A DNA stretch of 64,000 nucleotides, taken from positions 62,001 to 126,000 of the forward strand of contig CAIJWE010000030.1 in NCBI GenBank assembly GCA_903824295.1, given 5' to 3'. Within the stretch, counting starts at the first letter, position 1. Each line of letters opens with the position of its first letter. This DNA is from an uncultured Chlorobiaceae bacterium (GTDB taxonomy: Bacteria > Bacteroidota > Chlorobiia > Chlorobiales > Chlorobiaceae). This document shows positions 1-9,269 of this stretch, one piece after another. The notes below the pieces were generated by a model. That model saw nothing but the letters and a program-made list of their open reading frames with translations, ran no database searches and was not told where the DNA came from. Both the position numbers and the translations under genes were made by a program.

Positions 1-2024
1 ATCCCCTCTGAAACCTCATCACGGATGGTGCGATCGGCAAGATTGGCCACAATAACCACATTTTTGCCTACCATCTCTTCAGGAGTATAGTATTTGGCAA
101 TCCCGGCAAGCACCTGTTTTGTCACTGAACCAACCTGCAACTGAAGTTTCAGGAGTTTCGCCGCTTTATGAACTTTTTCGGCAGAGATGACGCGTGCAAT
201 CCTCAGGTCAACCTTGAGAAAGTCATCAAAGCTGATGACCGGTTTAAACTCCATCTTTTGCTGTTCCTCTCCAGTCTCACGCTTCAGGGCGTCAGCCAGC
301 AACCCCTCAATTTTTGCAAGTTCCGGCGCAATATCGCTCGCCTCTATTTTTGTATAAAGAATCTCGGACTTCTCCCTGATTTTGTGTCCCTGGTGAAGCC
401 CCGGCAAAAGAAGTTCGGCAACAAGAGATTTTCCGGCCGTTACCAGCTCTTCAATGCGCCCGTCAAAGCCGAGCATGGCATGAATGCGGTTGCAGGTTTC
501 GGGAATAACCGGAAAGAGGGCTATGGAGAGCGCATGACAAAGATTGAGCGAAAGAGCCATCGTTCTTGCAGCAGCCTCGCGGTCGATTTTGATCACTTTC
601 CACGGCTCTGACACGGTAAGGAAGCGGTTAGCTGCCCTCGCAATATCCATGCCGAGAGAGGCGGCCTCCCTGAAGTGAAACCCTTCATAAGCCGAATCAA
701 GCTGCTCAAGGCTTTCGGCCCAGTTGATTCCGAGCCCATTCCACTCTTCAGCAGTAGAGAGACAAGGTACCTCGCCACCAAAGCGGCTGTTGGTAAAATC
801 AACCGACCTCTTGATAAAGTTTCCCAAAGTATCGGCCAGTTCACCATTGGTTCGGTTCTGAAAGTCCTGCCAACTGAAATCAGAATCCTTGTTTTCAGGA
901 TAATTCATCGCAATGCTGTAACGGAGAGTATCTGCCGGGAATTTTTCAAGAAACTCGCCAAGATAGACGGCATAGTTCCTCGACTTCGAAAACTTTCGTC
1001 CTTCAAAGTTCATGAACTCCGAGGCTGGGACATTGTCGGCAAGATTATAGCGACCATCTTGACGTCCCTCATTCCATGCCATCAGGATTGCGGGCAGCAT
1101 CAGCGTATGGAAGACAACATTATCTTTGCCGATAAATTGAACGAGGCGGCACTCGGGGTTCTGCCAGTACTCTTTCCATCGCTCACGACGCCCCTGCTGC
1201 TCGGCCCACGCCTTTGTAAAGGAGATATAGCCAAGCACCGCATCAAACCAGACATAGAGCACCTTGCCCAAAGCCTCTTCATTCTCAAGAGGCACCTTGA
1301 TCCCCCACCCGAGATCACGGGTTATCGCCCGATCTTTCAGCCCCTGGTTCAACCACGTATGGGTGTAATTAACCACATTCTGCCGCCACGTTTCCTCATG
1401 CTCCTGCACATAGTTCTCAAGCTGATTCTGAAAACGACCGAGCGGGAAATACCAGTGCATGGTCTCGCGAAGTTCCGGTGTTGCATCCGAGAGCTTGCTT
1501 TTCGGGTTGATGAGCTCAAGCGGGCTTAAATGAGTACCGCACTGTTCGCACTGATCGCCGTTGGCCTCCGTATTGTTGCAGATCGGGCAGGTACCGGTCA
1601 CATAGCGATCCGAAAGAAAGCGGTCGGCCTTGCGGTCAAAAAAAAGCTTTTCGCTCTTTTTGATAAAAATTCCCTTCTCTTCAATGTCAAGAAAAAATTC
1701 CTGGGCTGTCTGGTGATGAAGCTCTGAGGTTGTTCTTCCATAATAATCAAAAGAGATGCCGCACTTCGAAAATGCCGCCATGTTCATCTGATGATAGCGG
1801 TCAACAACATCTCGGGGTGAAATACCCTCTTTTTCGGCTGTAATGGTAATGGGTACGCCGTGTTCATCCGAACCGCCGATATGAATGATATCCTCACCCT
1901 TGAGCCGTTTATAGCGGACATATAGATCAGCAGGAAGATAGACGCCTGCCAGATGACCAAGATGAACCGGGCCGTTGGCATAGGGAAGTGCTGTGGTGAC
2001 AAGGGTTTTTGTAAACTTGGGCAT
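1..2024 (-). CDS. metG: Methionyl-tRNA synthetase (C-terminus cut by window edge)
   Basis: Charges tRNA-Met with methionine in the cytoplasm. The reading frame runs from the ATG at 2024 off the left edge, giving about 674 residues. The N-terminus shows the class I HIGH-type motif HLGH after PYANGP. A zinc-knuckle-like cysteine set (CPIC, then CEQC) lies in the connective domain, followed by the KMSKS-type loop as KFSKS. Near the window edge a C-terminal tRNA-binding domain (Trbp111/EMAP type, DLRIARV) begins; the last residues are outside the window. It lies 5 bp downstream of the RicT-like gene and is probably cotranscribed with it. No strong Shine-Dalgarno is visible. The identification is firm. 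Confidence 0.97.
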   Translation of the reverse strand, partial: MPKFTKTLVTTALPYANGPVHLGHLAGVYLPADLYVRYKRLKGEDIIHIGGSDEHGVPITITAEKEGISPRDVVDRYHQMNMAAFSKCGISFDYYGRTTSELHHQTAQEFFLDIEEKGIFIKKSEKLFFDRKADRFLSDRYVTGTCPICNNTEANGDQCEQCGTHLSPLELINPKSKLSDATPELRETMHWYFPLGRFQNQLENYVQEHEETWRQNVVNYTHTWLNQGLKDRAITRDLGWGIKVPLENEEALGKVLYVWFDAVLGYISFTKAWAEQQGRRERWKEYWQNPECRLVQFIGKDNVVFHTLMLPAILMAWNEGRQDGRYNLADNVPASEFMNFEGRKFSKSRNYAVYLGEFLEKFPADTLRYSIAMNYPENKDSDFSWQDFQNRTNGELADTLGNFIKRSVDFTNSRFGGEVPCLSTAEEWNGLGINWAESLEQLDSAYEGFHFREAASLGMDIARAANRFLTVSEPWKVIKIDREAAARTMALSLNLCHALSIALFPVIPETCNRIHAMLGFDGRIEELVTAGKSLVAELLLPGLHQGHKIREKSEILYTKIEASDIAPELAKIEGLLADALKRETGEEQQKMEFKPVISFDDFLKVDLRIARVISAEKVHKAAKLLKLQLQVGSVTKQVLAGIAKYYTPEEMVGKNVVIVANLADRTIRDEVSEG

Positions 2025-2029
2025 AGACG

Positions 2030-3007
2030 TTATGTTTTAACAAACAGGGCGTTGAACTTGTTCAGTGGAAACCTGCGAGTCTGGTCGCTCTTCAGATAAC
2101 GAAGCCAGACAAGTTTTTTCTGGGCATCAATGCTTTCAACAACCGCAGGCCCCTCCGGCGTGTTGACCCTGCTGCCTGCAACAGGATAGGGTGACTGGGC
2201 AGAGGAGTTGGAGCGGCAGCCCTTTTCATGTTTCGAATAACCAAGGCAGCATTTCGGGCGATTACAGATCCCGGTGATATTGAAAGCATGGCTCTCATTG
2301 CCTGATATTTCGGAATATTGTGATTTTTCAGCAAAGGGATTGGCGTGGATTTTCGGGATCCAGCTCGAACAACAGAGGAGACAACCGCAAGGCCCAAAGG
2401 CATTTGCCCTTCTGGCCTCTTCGCGGGTTGTTATCTGCACCATCTGAATTCTTGCCTTGAACTCTCCTGCCAAGTCGCGCACAAGTGTCCTGAAATCAAC
2501 CCGGTGTGAAGAGGTATAATAGACCGACAGTTTCTGCTGGTCCATACGCAACTCCACATCGACCAGTTTCAGATCAAGTTCATGCTTTTTAATCTTGTTC
2601 AGGCACACTTCCCGTATCTCCAACTGTCGTTTTTTCAGCTCAACAATGGCACTATTATCGTTTTCATCAGCAACCCGCAGCACAGAAGTCCACTCCTGAC
2701 CGCTCTTGTCAAGCCCTTTAAGCTGGATTTTTTTTCGGGCAATCTGACCTGTCGAATAAACAACACCGAAATCATAACCGCCGTCAGACTCGATAATCAC
2801 CTGCATACCGATAGTAAACGGAGTTCCTGTATTGTTGATAAAAAACTCCCGCCTGCACCCCTGTAACTCAACCTCGCATATATCATCGGAAACACCATCA
2901 GGAAAAGCCCCGTATATGGTTTCCATCTCACTGTGCAGCAATTGTGAAAGCCGCAACCTTACGTTTGCATTATCACCTAAAAGACAACTGCATATAACAT
3001 TACTCAT
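2030..3007 (-). CDS. PSP1/RicT-like protein (YaaT family)
   Basis: A 325-residue protein of the PSP1 C-terminal domain family, whose Bacillus member RicT (YaaT) acts in a complex that modulates RNase Y and carries Fe-S clusters. The family signature is clear around residues 200-265: FGPCGCLLCC, and further on CNRPKCCLGY, matching the two cysteine-rich segments of RicT. The C-terminus has a small beta-rich KOW-like segment (TPEGPAVVESID). It sits 5 bp upstream of metG on the same strand. Its partners RicA and RicF are not seen here, so a role in RNA turnover is an inference from the family. Confidence 0.85.
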   Translation of the reverse strand: MSNVICSCLLGDNANVRLRLSQLLHSEMETIYGAFPDGVSDDICEVELQGCRREFFINNTGTPFTIGMQVIIESDGGYDFGVVYSTGQIARKKIQLKGLDKSGQEWTSVLRVADENDNSAIVELKKRQLEIREVCLNKIKKHELDLKLVDVELRMDQQKLSVYYTSSHRVDFRTLVRDLAGEFKARIQMVQITTREEARRANAFGPCGCLLCCSSWIPKIHANPFAEKSQYSEISGNESHAFNITGICNRPKCCLGYSKHEKGCRSNSSAQSPYPVAGSRVNTPEGPAVVESIDAQKKLVWLRYLKSDQTRRFPLNKFNALFVKT

Positions 3008-3255
3008 AACCGATCAATTTGGTATGTGGGAAACCACTTGTCTCTCTTTTTTTACATTTTCCGCCTTCAAGGTATGCAAATTTATACTCTTTTCACCATA
3101 TCAGAAAGAGTGAACTAAAAAAGGGGGACGTTGTTGATATTGTGTATTTGAACATCATTTAAAACAAAATCATTGCATCAATACAGGCCAAAAATATATT
3201 GGGTGGTTAATTGTTTGACAGAAAGAGCGCGCAAACCGCTCTCCTGCGGATGGAG

Positions 3256-4020
3256 TCATGCGTTGGGCAGGTGCAGAAGACGCCTTATGGCTTCAATACG
3301 TTTGTTTATTGATGGAGTACCCGTGATAACAATCCGTGCATCGTCAAGCGTACGGTTGATAATCATCTCCTTGAGTTCGTCAAGATGCGTCTCCGTCATT
3401 CGCTGCATATATGCGGTAAGAGCGTTCTGGCCCGGAAACTCCGTGGGCGTAACCAAAAGAGGCTCCCTGAAAGATAAAAAGAGTTCCGGTTTCTGTTCAT
3501 CAAGATATTCGATACGACTGACAACTGAAACAAGGTAAATCCCGGGAATCGTATCAAGGACTCGGGAAACAATTGAAGCCGTCCCCTTATAGAAAAAAAG
3601 CGGACGCTTGTCAACAGGCTCTATCTTGCCCTGGGGAAAAATCCACAAGGCATTCTGTCGCTCACTGTTGGCTGTCAATAATTCGGAGGCATAATGAATG
3701 GTGCTGACCGCACTTCTCGGACGGGAGCGATCAAGGGAAAACGCTCCTATGCGGGTAAAAAACCGATGCTTCCGCAATTGCTGATATTCAATAATGATAT
3801 GCAATTGCTGATAAAAAAACTCTTCGGTACAAAGTTGCGACCAGAAACCATCCCACCAGCATGAATGATTGGCGTAAAAAATAACCGGAGTACCATGCTC
3901 CATCTGCTGTACTCCGGAATGCATAAAAACGCGTACCGAGTTAAAATACCTGCGAAACTGCCGGCGGGAATACCAGCCAAACCACAAGGTATAGAGCCTG
4001 CTGCGACGAACTTTCAGCAT
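3256..4020 (-). CDS. 1-acyl-glycerol-3-phosphate acyltransferase family protein
   Basis: A 254-residue PlsC-type acyltransferase, expected to transfer an acyl chain to a glycerolipid or related hydroxyl acceptor at the inner membrane face. The H(x4)D catalytic motif is visible as NHSCWWD about residue 52, and the glycerol-phosphate-binding motif as FPQGKIEP near residue 130. The N-terminus is basic and hydrophobic, fitting membrane association. It starts 7 bp after the aminotransferase gene, at the end of the minus-strand housekeeping operon. Whether it is the main PlsC or makes a pigment or hopanoid ester cannot be told from sequence. Confidence 0.8.
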   Translation of the reverse strand: MLKVRRSRLYTLWFGWYSRRQFRRYFNSVRVFMHSGVQQMEHGTPVIFYANHSCWWDGFWSQLCTEEFFYQQLHIIIEYQQLRKHRFFTRIGAFSLDRSRPRSAVSTIHYASELLTANSERQNALWIFPQGKIEPVDKRPLFFYKGTASIVSRVLDTIPGIYLVSVVSRIEYLDEQKPELFLSFREPLLVTPTEFPGQNALTAYMQRMTETHLDELKEMIINRTLDDARIVITGTPSINKRIEAIRRLLHLPNA

Positions 4021-4027
4021 AAATGCC

Positions 4028-5236
4028 CTATTTGAACGCTCTCCTTATACGGTTTACCGCTTCCTCAAGTGAGGCAATCGACGCAGCATAGGAGAGACGG
4101 AGATTTTCAGGAGCACCAAACGCATCGCCCGGTACGGTTGCCACGTAGTGAACCTTCAGAAGATATTCAGCAACATCTGCAGAATCTTTCATGACAACAC
4201 CGTTGAAGGTCTGACCGAGCACTCCGCTGATGTCAGGAAACATATAAAAGGCTCCCTGCGGAAGAGCTGTCTTGAATCCGGGAATGCTGTTGAGAGCCTT
4301 ATACATGTAATCGCGCCTCTTTTCAAATTCAGCACGGCGCTCTTCAACAATGCCTTGATCACCCGTCAAGGCGGCAACAGCAGCTTTCTGGGCTATGGCG
4401 TTGGGATTTGAGGTAGTCTGCGACTGAATCTTGTCACAGGCATCAATAAACCATTTCGGCCCGGCAAGGTAACCGATTCTCCATCCGGTCATGGCATAGG
4501 TTTTAGACACACCGTTACTCACAATAACCCACTCCTTCATTTCAGGAATCCTTGCGGGAGAGAAGGGGCGGAGGTCACCATAGACAATCATGTCGTACAT
4601 CTCATCAGAAACCACAAAAATACCACGCCCTTCGACCACCTTCATCAAGGCCCGAACCTCTGCTTCACTGTAGACCGAACCCGTTGGATTCGATGGAGAG
4701 TTCAGGACAAGAATCTTTGTTTTTGGAGTAATGGCGCCCTCAAGCTGGGAGGGTGTCATTTTATATTCGCTTTCCAGAGTTGTATGAACAATAACGGGTA
4801 TTCCGCCTGCAAGACGAACCATTTCAGGGAAGCTCACCCAGTAAGGGGCCGGCACAATCACCTCATCACCCTCTTCGCAAAGGGCAAGAAAGGTGTTTGC
4901 CAGGGTCTGTTTGCCGCCATTGCTGACAATAATCTGGTTTTCCTCAAAATCGAGACTATTGTCGCGCCGAAACTTCTCGACGATGGCTTTTTTCAGCTCA
5001 GCAATACCGGAATTTGCCGTATAACGGGTAAATCCGGCATTGATGGCATCAATACCGGCCTGATTGACATGAGCGGGAGTGGGGAAATCCGGCTCACCAG
5101 CCGAAAGGCTGACGATATCAAGGCCTTCAGCCTTCATTTTACCAGCAAGATTGCTGATGCGCATGGTCTGCGATTCCTGCATGCTGAGTACCCTGCGGGT
5201 AAGATTTTGTTCTTCCGGAAGAGGTATATTTGGCAT
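4028..5236 (-). CDS. aspC: Aspartate aminotransferase (class I PLP)
   Basis: A 402-residue fold-type I aminotransferase that probably interconverts aspartate and oxaloacetate, and possibly prephenate. The PLP lysine lies in [17 protein letters not shown]; the substrate Arg and cofactor signatures SPSNPTGS and SDEMYD are present. Length and motif order match aspartate aminotransferases of the Igamma subgroup rather than HisC, which is separately encoded at 50165-51232. It lies 23 bp downstream of coaD and 7 bp upstream of the acyltransferase, so it is likely part of one operon. Exact substrate range is inferred. Confidence 0.88.
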   Translation of the reverse strand: MPNIPLPEEQNLTRRVLSMQESQTMRISNLAGKMKAEGLDIVSLSAGEPDFPTPAHVNQAGIDAINAGFTRYTANSGIAELKKAIVEKFRRDNSLDFEENQIIVSNGGKQTLANTFLALCEEGDEVIVPAPYWVSFPEMVRLAGGIPVIVHTTLESEYKMTPSQLEGAITPKTKILVLNSPSNPTGSVYSEAEVRALMKVVEGRGIFVVSDEMYDMIVYGDLRPFSPARIPEMKEWVIVSNGVSKTYAMTGWRIGYLAGPKWFIDACDKIQSQTTSNPNAIAQKAAVAALTGDQGIVEERRAEFEKRRDYMYKALNSIPGFKTALPQGAFYMFPDISGVLGQTFNGVVMKDSADVAEYLLKVHYVATVPGDAFGAPENLRLSYAASIASLEEAVNRIRRAFK

Positions 5237-5259
5237 ATATGAATGGTTTGTTATAATTT

Positions 5260-5763
5260 TTATCTGTTCTGTTCTTTACGTTTTTGGTGCATCATCTCCA
5301 GAACACAGGGATGAACAAATTTACTGACATCTCCGCCCAGCATGCCCACCTCTTTGATGATGGATGACGCTACATAGGTGTATTTGACATTCGGCATTAA
5401 AAAGACGGTGGTTACCTCAGGATAGAGCTGACGGTTCAAAAGCGACATCTGAAATTCGTATTCAAAATCTTTGACCTGCCGCACCCCCCTGACAATGGCT
5501 CTCGCCCCTAACTGACGGGCATAATCAACGACGAGACCGTTCTGCAACACCTCAACAGAGACTCCCCGATAATCGCAGGTAACCTCCCTCGTCATTATTT
5601 CCCGCTCTTCGGCTGTAAAAAGAGCACGCTTCTGGGAGTTCTCTGCAATAACGACAATAACTTCCTCAAAAATATTCAAGGCACGTTCAAGTACATCAAG
5701 ATGACCGTTGGTAAAGGGATCAAACGTTCCGGGATAAATGGCTTTCTGTTTCATCGGCTGCAA
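5260..5763 (-). CDS. coaD: Phosphopantetheine adenylyltransferase
   Basis: Adenylates 4'-phosphopantetheine to dephospho-CoA, the penultimate step of coenzyme A synthesis. The 167-residue protein begins with the nucleotidyltransferase signature [14 protein letters not shown] (the T/HxGH motif) and has the family's IVRGVR and [10 protein letters not shown] segments. Length is typical for CoaD. It starts 3 bp after rsmD, the common rsmD-coaD pairing of bacterial genomes. Confidence 0.96.
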   Translation of the reverse strand: MQPMKQKAIYPGTFDPFTNGHLDVLERALNIFEEVIVVIAENSQKRALFTAEEREIMTREVTCDYRGVSVEVLQNGLVVDYARQLGARAIVRGVRQVKDFEYEFQMSLLNRQLYPEVTTVFLMPNVKYTYVASSIIKEVGMLGGDVSKFVHPCVLEMMHQKRKEQNR

Positions 5764-5766
5764 AAA

Positions 5767-6303
5767 TCAATGCTGAAAAAAGGTCACTCTTGTCATACCA
5801 TAATCGCGATGAAAAGAGTAACGGGGCAAGTGCCTGAAATCGAGATGCGCGCTATGTTCGACGAGCAGGAACCCCTCCCGGGCAAGAAGAGCACCTGCAA
5901 ATATCCTTTCAATCAGGAGATCATAATCAGGCCATGAGTAGGGCGGATCGCAGAAAAGAAGATCAAACGAAGCCGTCGCACGCCCAAGAAATGCCGAAAC
6001 ATCCCCGTTGACAATCTTCACGTGCTCCTGAACCCCCAACTGAAGGGCCGTTGCCTTCAGCGCTTTAAGGGCATCAACATGTTGATCGACAAAGCAGACA
6101 TACCCGGCACCACGACTCAACGCCTCGAAACCAAGAGAGCCAAACCCTGCAAACAAATCAAGGATAGAGGCCCCTTCAAAATCCATCCTTGCCGTGAGCG
6201 TATCAAAAAGCGACTTTTTTACCCTGCTGCTGCAAGGACGAATCGCGAGCGAGGAGGAACTCCTGATTTTCCGTCCTTTATAGAGACCTGCCAGAATCTG
6301 CAT
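5767..6303 (-). CDS. rsmD: 16S rRNA (guanine966-N2)-methyltransferase RsmD
   Basis: S-adenosylmethionine-dependent methyltransferase that methylates G966 of 16S rRNA. The 178-residue protein opens with the family start (QILAGLYKGRKI), has the SAM-binding motif I LDLFAGFGSLGFEALSRGA and the amino-methylase motif CDPPYSW near residue 120. Length matches RsmD. It lies between the transketolase half-gene (8 bp gap) and coaD (3 bp gap). Confidence 0.94.
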   Translation of the reverse strand: MQILAGLYKGRKIRSSSSLAIRPCSSRVKKSLFDTLTARMDFEGASILDLFAGFGSLGFEALSRGAGYVCFVDQHVDALKALKATALQLGVQEHVKIVNGDVSAFLGRATASFDLLFCDPPYSWPDYDLLIERIFAGALLAREGFLLVEHSAHLDFRHLPRYSFHRDYGMTRVTFFQH

Positions 6304-6311
6304 GATGGGGG

Positions 6312-7229
6312 TCAGCTCAAAAAATCACCAAACCGTGTCTCGCCAAGAATGGCAAGCGCTTTTAGAGCATCCTCCCTGGAGGGTGGTTTTCCGTGCCAGT
6401 TGGATTTATCAGGCATACTTCCTTCAAAAAAGGGAACCCCTTTACCCATGATTGTTGTCGCAAGAATTACGGTCGGCTTCTGACGATCACCACACGCCTT
6501 GATTTTTTCGACGGTCATGACAAAATCCTCCATATCGTTGCCATCGCAATGACAGACATCCCATCCAAACGAACGCCATTTATCAGCAAACGGCTCAACG
6601 CTCATGATGGAGGTAACCTCACCATCAATCTGCAGATTATTGTAATCAACAATACCAATAATCTTTCCAAGCCCGTAATGAGAGGCACTCATCGCCGCTT
6701 CCCAAATCTGCCCCTCCTGGCACTCTCCATCACCCATGAGACAAAAAACATCACCTTCCCTGCCATCCAGACGCAGACCGAGTGCTGCACCGACTGCGGC
6801 AGAAAGGCCCTGACCGAGAGATCCTGAAGCAATTCTTATCCCCGGAAGCCTCGCCTCAGAGGTAGGATGACCCTGAAGATATGAACTGACCTGTCGCAGG
6901 GAGTTCAGTTCGCCGAGAGGAAAATATCCTGAACGGGCAAGCACACTGTACCATACCGGAGCAATATGACCATTGGAGAGAAAAACCATATCCTCATCAT
7001 GAAGCTTCCAGAACTCATGCGGCTTATGCCGAAGAACACGAAAATAGAGCGCAGTAAATATATCGGCCATGCCGAGCGAACCACCAGTATGACCGGAATT
7101 GGCCATAGCAAGCATTCTGATAACATCGCGACGAACCTGACGGGCCATCTCCTTGAGATCGTCAATGGAGGCAAGCTCAAGAAGCACGCCTTTTTTTTCA
7201 GCAGGATACATTTTTAACTCTTTTGCCAT
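6312..7229 (-). CDS. Transketolase, N-terminal (TPP-binding) subunit
   Basis: A 305-residue protein equal to the N-terminal third of full-length transketolase. The thiamine diphosphate motif is seen as GDGECQEGQ followed by VDYNN (GDG...NN), and the early active-site histidine region as NSGHTGGSLGMADI. A split transketolase needs a partner with the pyrimidine-binding and C-terminal domains; that gene is not adjacent here and does not occur in the window. In split systems the pair makes or uses C2 units in the non-oxidative pentose phosphate pathway. An isoprenoid (DXP synthase-like) role is less likely from the motifs. Confidence 0.88.
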   Translation of the reverse strand: MAKELKMYPAEKKGVLLELASIDDLKEMARQVRRDVIRMLAMANSGHTGGSLGMADIFTALYFRVLRHKPHEFWKLHDEDMVFLSNGHIAPVWYSVLARSGYFPLGELNSLRQVSSYLQGHPTSEARLPGIRIASGSLGQGLSAAVGAALGLRLDGREGDVFCLMGDGECQEGQIWEAAMSASHYGLGKIIGIVDYNNLQIDGEVTSIMSVEPFADKWRSFGWDVCHCDGNDMEDFVMTVEKIKACGDRQKPTVILATTIMGKGVPFFEGSMPDKSNWHGKPPSREDALKALAILGETRFGDFLS

Positions 7230-7308
7230 GGTATATCAACAAAATGCTTGTGAATGAAGAAAAAAAAGCCGGAAGTTATGTGGCTGGGGGATAAATAACA
7301 AAAAAAAC

Positions 7309-7953
7309 TCATTCATGATGCTGCTTTCTTTCCCTTACAAACTTCCATCCAGAATAAACAAGTACAAGAACAAAAACGATTGATACCGGAATACTGTAGA
7401 GTGCTGCATAACCGCCTATATCATGCCAGTTACTTCCCAAAAAATAACCTCCATAGAGCAGAAGCACGTTCCAGACAAAAGCGCTTGTCAAGGCGGCAAT
7501 TAGCACAAACGGCGCTCTGAGATGCAGCAAACCGGCCATCACCGAAATAACAGCCCTCGAACCAAAGAGGAATCGGTTCACCAGAACGGCGAGGTAACCA
7601 TGAGCGGCAAATTTCCGGCGAAGCAACTCCATATCCGAAGGAGGAAAAAACCGGTGGACACTTTTCGCCAACCAGTGCTGTACCGTGCTCTCCCCCGGGG
7701 CGTACAGCTTCAAGCCAAGATGCCGACTGAGCATGTATACGAGCATGAAACCGGCAGTAGAGCCAAGCGAAGAGTACACAAGCGCATCTGCGAAATGAAG
7801 CCCGCTCGTACTGATCAGATAGCCGATAAAGGCAATAGGAATATCTCCGGGTATTGGCGGTACAACATTTTCCAGAAAGGCGATCAAAAAGAGAAAGAGA
7901 TAAATAGCCGCAGGATCGGCATGCTGCAGCCAGAAAATTGCGGCATCAAGCAT
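7309..7953 (-). CDS. DedA-family membrane protein
   Basis: A 214-residue polytopic inner-membrane protein of the DedA (SNARE-associated/VTT) family. Members are linked to lipid flipping and proton-motive-force homeostasis. The N-terminal ENVVPPIPGDIPI segment is the family hallmark, and the central RFLFGSRAVISVMAG carries the conserved basic and glycine residues of the second re-entrant hairpin. About five hydrophobic segments are visible. It lies between purC (29 bp gap) and the transketolase gene (79 bp gap). The transported lipid is unknown. Confidence 0.88.
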   Translation of the reverse strand: MLDAAIFWLQHADPAAIYLFLFLIAFLENVVPPIPGDIPIAFIGYLISTSGLHFADALVYSSLGSTAGFMLVYMLSRHLGLKLYAPGESTVQHWLAKSVHRFFPPSDMELLRRKFAAHGYLAVLVNRFLFGSRAVISVMAGLLHLRAPFVLIAALTSAFVWNVLLLYGGYFLGSNWHDIGGYAALYSIPVSIVFVLVLVYSGWKFVRERKQHHE

Positions 7954-7982
7954 AACCGAGCCTCCGTTTTGTCCTATTGACC

Positions 7983-8693
7983 TCAGTCAAGATCAAGAAC
8001 CCGTCTCTGTACTTCGCTGTAGGCATCCTCCACGCCACCCAGATCAAAGCGAAAACGATCCTTGTCCATTTTTTCGTTTGTCTCAAGATCCCAGAAACGG
8101 CAAGTATCGGGACTTATCTCGTCGCCGAGCAGAATCTCGTTGTTGTGGCGACCGAACTCAAGCTTGAAGTCAACCAGTTTCAGTTTCCTGTCGGCAAAAA
8201 ACTCTTTGAGCAACGCATTAATGCTCTCTGCGCGATCTTTCAGAAAAGCAAGCTCATCGAGCGTGGCAACTCCAAGCGCAACGGCGTGAGCCTCATTCAT
8301 CAGGGGATCATCAAGATCATCATCTTTGAGATAGAACTCGACAATCGGAGTCTTGAGCACCGTTCCTTCGCTGAAACCGTAACGCTTCACCAGCGAACCG
8401 GCGGCAATATTGCGCACAACAACCTCTACCTTGATAATATCGAGATAACGGCACAGCATATCGCGATCAGAAAGCTTCTCAACAAAATGGGTACGGATCC
8501 CCTGAGCTTCAAGCAAGGTGAAGAGCTTGCATGAAATGGCGTTATTCACAACACCCTTTTCGGCAATACTCCCTTTTTTCTTGTTATTGAAGGCAGTTGC
8601 ATCATCCTTGAACTCCTGTACCACCAAATCAGCGTCATCCGTTAAAAAAACCTTTTTAGCCTTGCCTTCGTACAATTGTGTCGTCTTTTTCAT
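7983..8693 (-). CDS. purC: Phosphoribosylaminoimidazole-succinocarboxamide synthase
   Basis: SAICAR synthetase of de novo purine synthesis, joining CAIR and aspartate with ATP. The 236-residue protein begins with LYEGKAKKVF, the usual ATP-binding start, and has the signatures VVRNIAAGSLVKRYG, DFKLEFGR and GDEISPDTCRFWD. Length is standard for the bacterial single-domain enzyme. The start ATG at 8693 is the first in frame. Confidence 0.97.
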   Translation of the reverse strand: MKKTTQLYEGKAKKVFLTDDADLVVQEFKDDATAFNNKKKGSIAEKGVVNNAISCKLFTLLEAQGIRTHFVEKLSDRDMLCRYLDIIKVEVVVRNIAAGSLVKRYGFSEGTVLKTPIVEFYLKDDDLDDPLMNEAHAVALGVATLDELAFLKDRAESINALLKEFFADRKLKLVDFKLEFGRHNNEILLGDEISPDTCRFWDLETNEKMDKDRFRFDLGGVEDAYSEVQRRVLDLD

Positions 8694-8753
8694 GTAGCAA
8701 TAAAATTATAGTGATTGGTAATAGCAAACGCTAACCATTAACTTCCCGAACAA

Positions 8754-9164
8754 TCAGCACCCTTGCTGACTCTCCTGATCAGAAGCCGCCTGCTGCACCG
8801 CACCGGTCAGTACAATGGCAATCTGATCATCCGTCAGCCCCTTGTCTTTCAAAAAACTCATAAACCTGAACACTCCCAGATCCGACAGCATCGCCTTCGG
8901 CTGGTACTGCTCATCAAGCCCCCTTGCGCAACTGTACTCTTCAGAAGTCTTGATCCAGTCATCAATGAACTGTTCCGACTTGCCGTTCTCAAGAAAAAAA
9001 CCGGCCACAATTACTTTGACCTTGTCCATTGCCGGTTCCGGATGAGCCTGAAAAAGCAGTTGCATCTCTTCAGAAATCCTTGCCAGCACAATAACCGCCT
9101 CCCTGTCAAGGGTCTCCTCGAGGATATCTTTGGCCTGTTCCTTGACATCACTCTTCTGGGTCAT
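8754..9164 (-). CDS. Conserved-looking hypothetical protein
   Basis: A 136-residue acidic, mostly helical soluble protein that I do not recognise. It has no signal peptide or membrane segment. It starts at an ATG with GGGAAG placed 4 bases upstream, which supports translation, and its frame shows normal codon structure. It is the first gene of the minus-strand run that continues with purC 60 bp downstream. A few Cys residues occur (EEYSCARG, and QQGC at the end) without a motif. No function is proposed. Confidence 0.6.
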   Translation of the reverse strand: MTQKSDVKEQAKDILEETLDREAVIVLARISEEMQLLFQAHPEPAMDKVKVIVAGFFLENGKSEQFIDDWIKTSEEYSCARGLDEQYQPKAMLSDLGVFRFMSFLKDKGLTDDQIAIVLTGAVQQAASDQESQQGC

Positions 9165-9269
9165 AATGCTTCCCGGATTGTTGTAAAATAAAAAATTGAC
9201 AAACTGGAAAATCCCGATTAAGTTACAGAATCATTATGGGAAAGAAAAAAAATTAGAACGAAAGAGGCC

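Noticed and set aside
7255-7300. Terminator between DedA and transketolase genes
   Set aside because: The possible stem is only about five base pairs and has no clean U-run.
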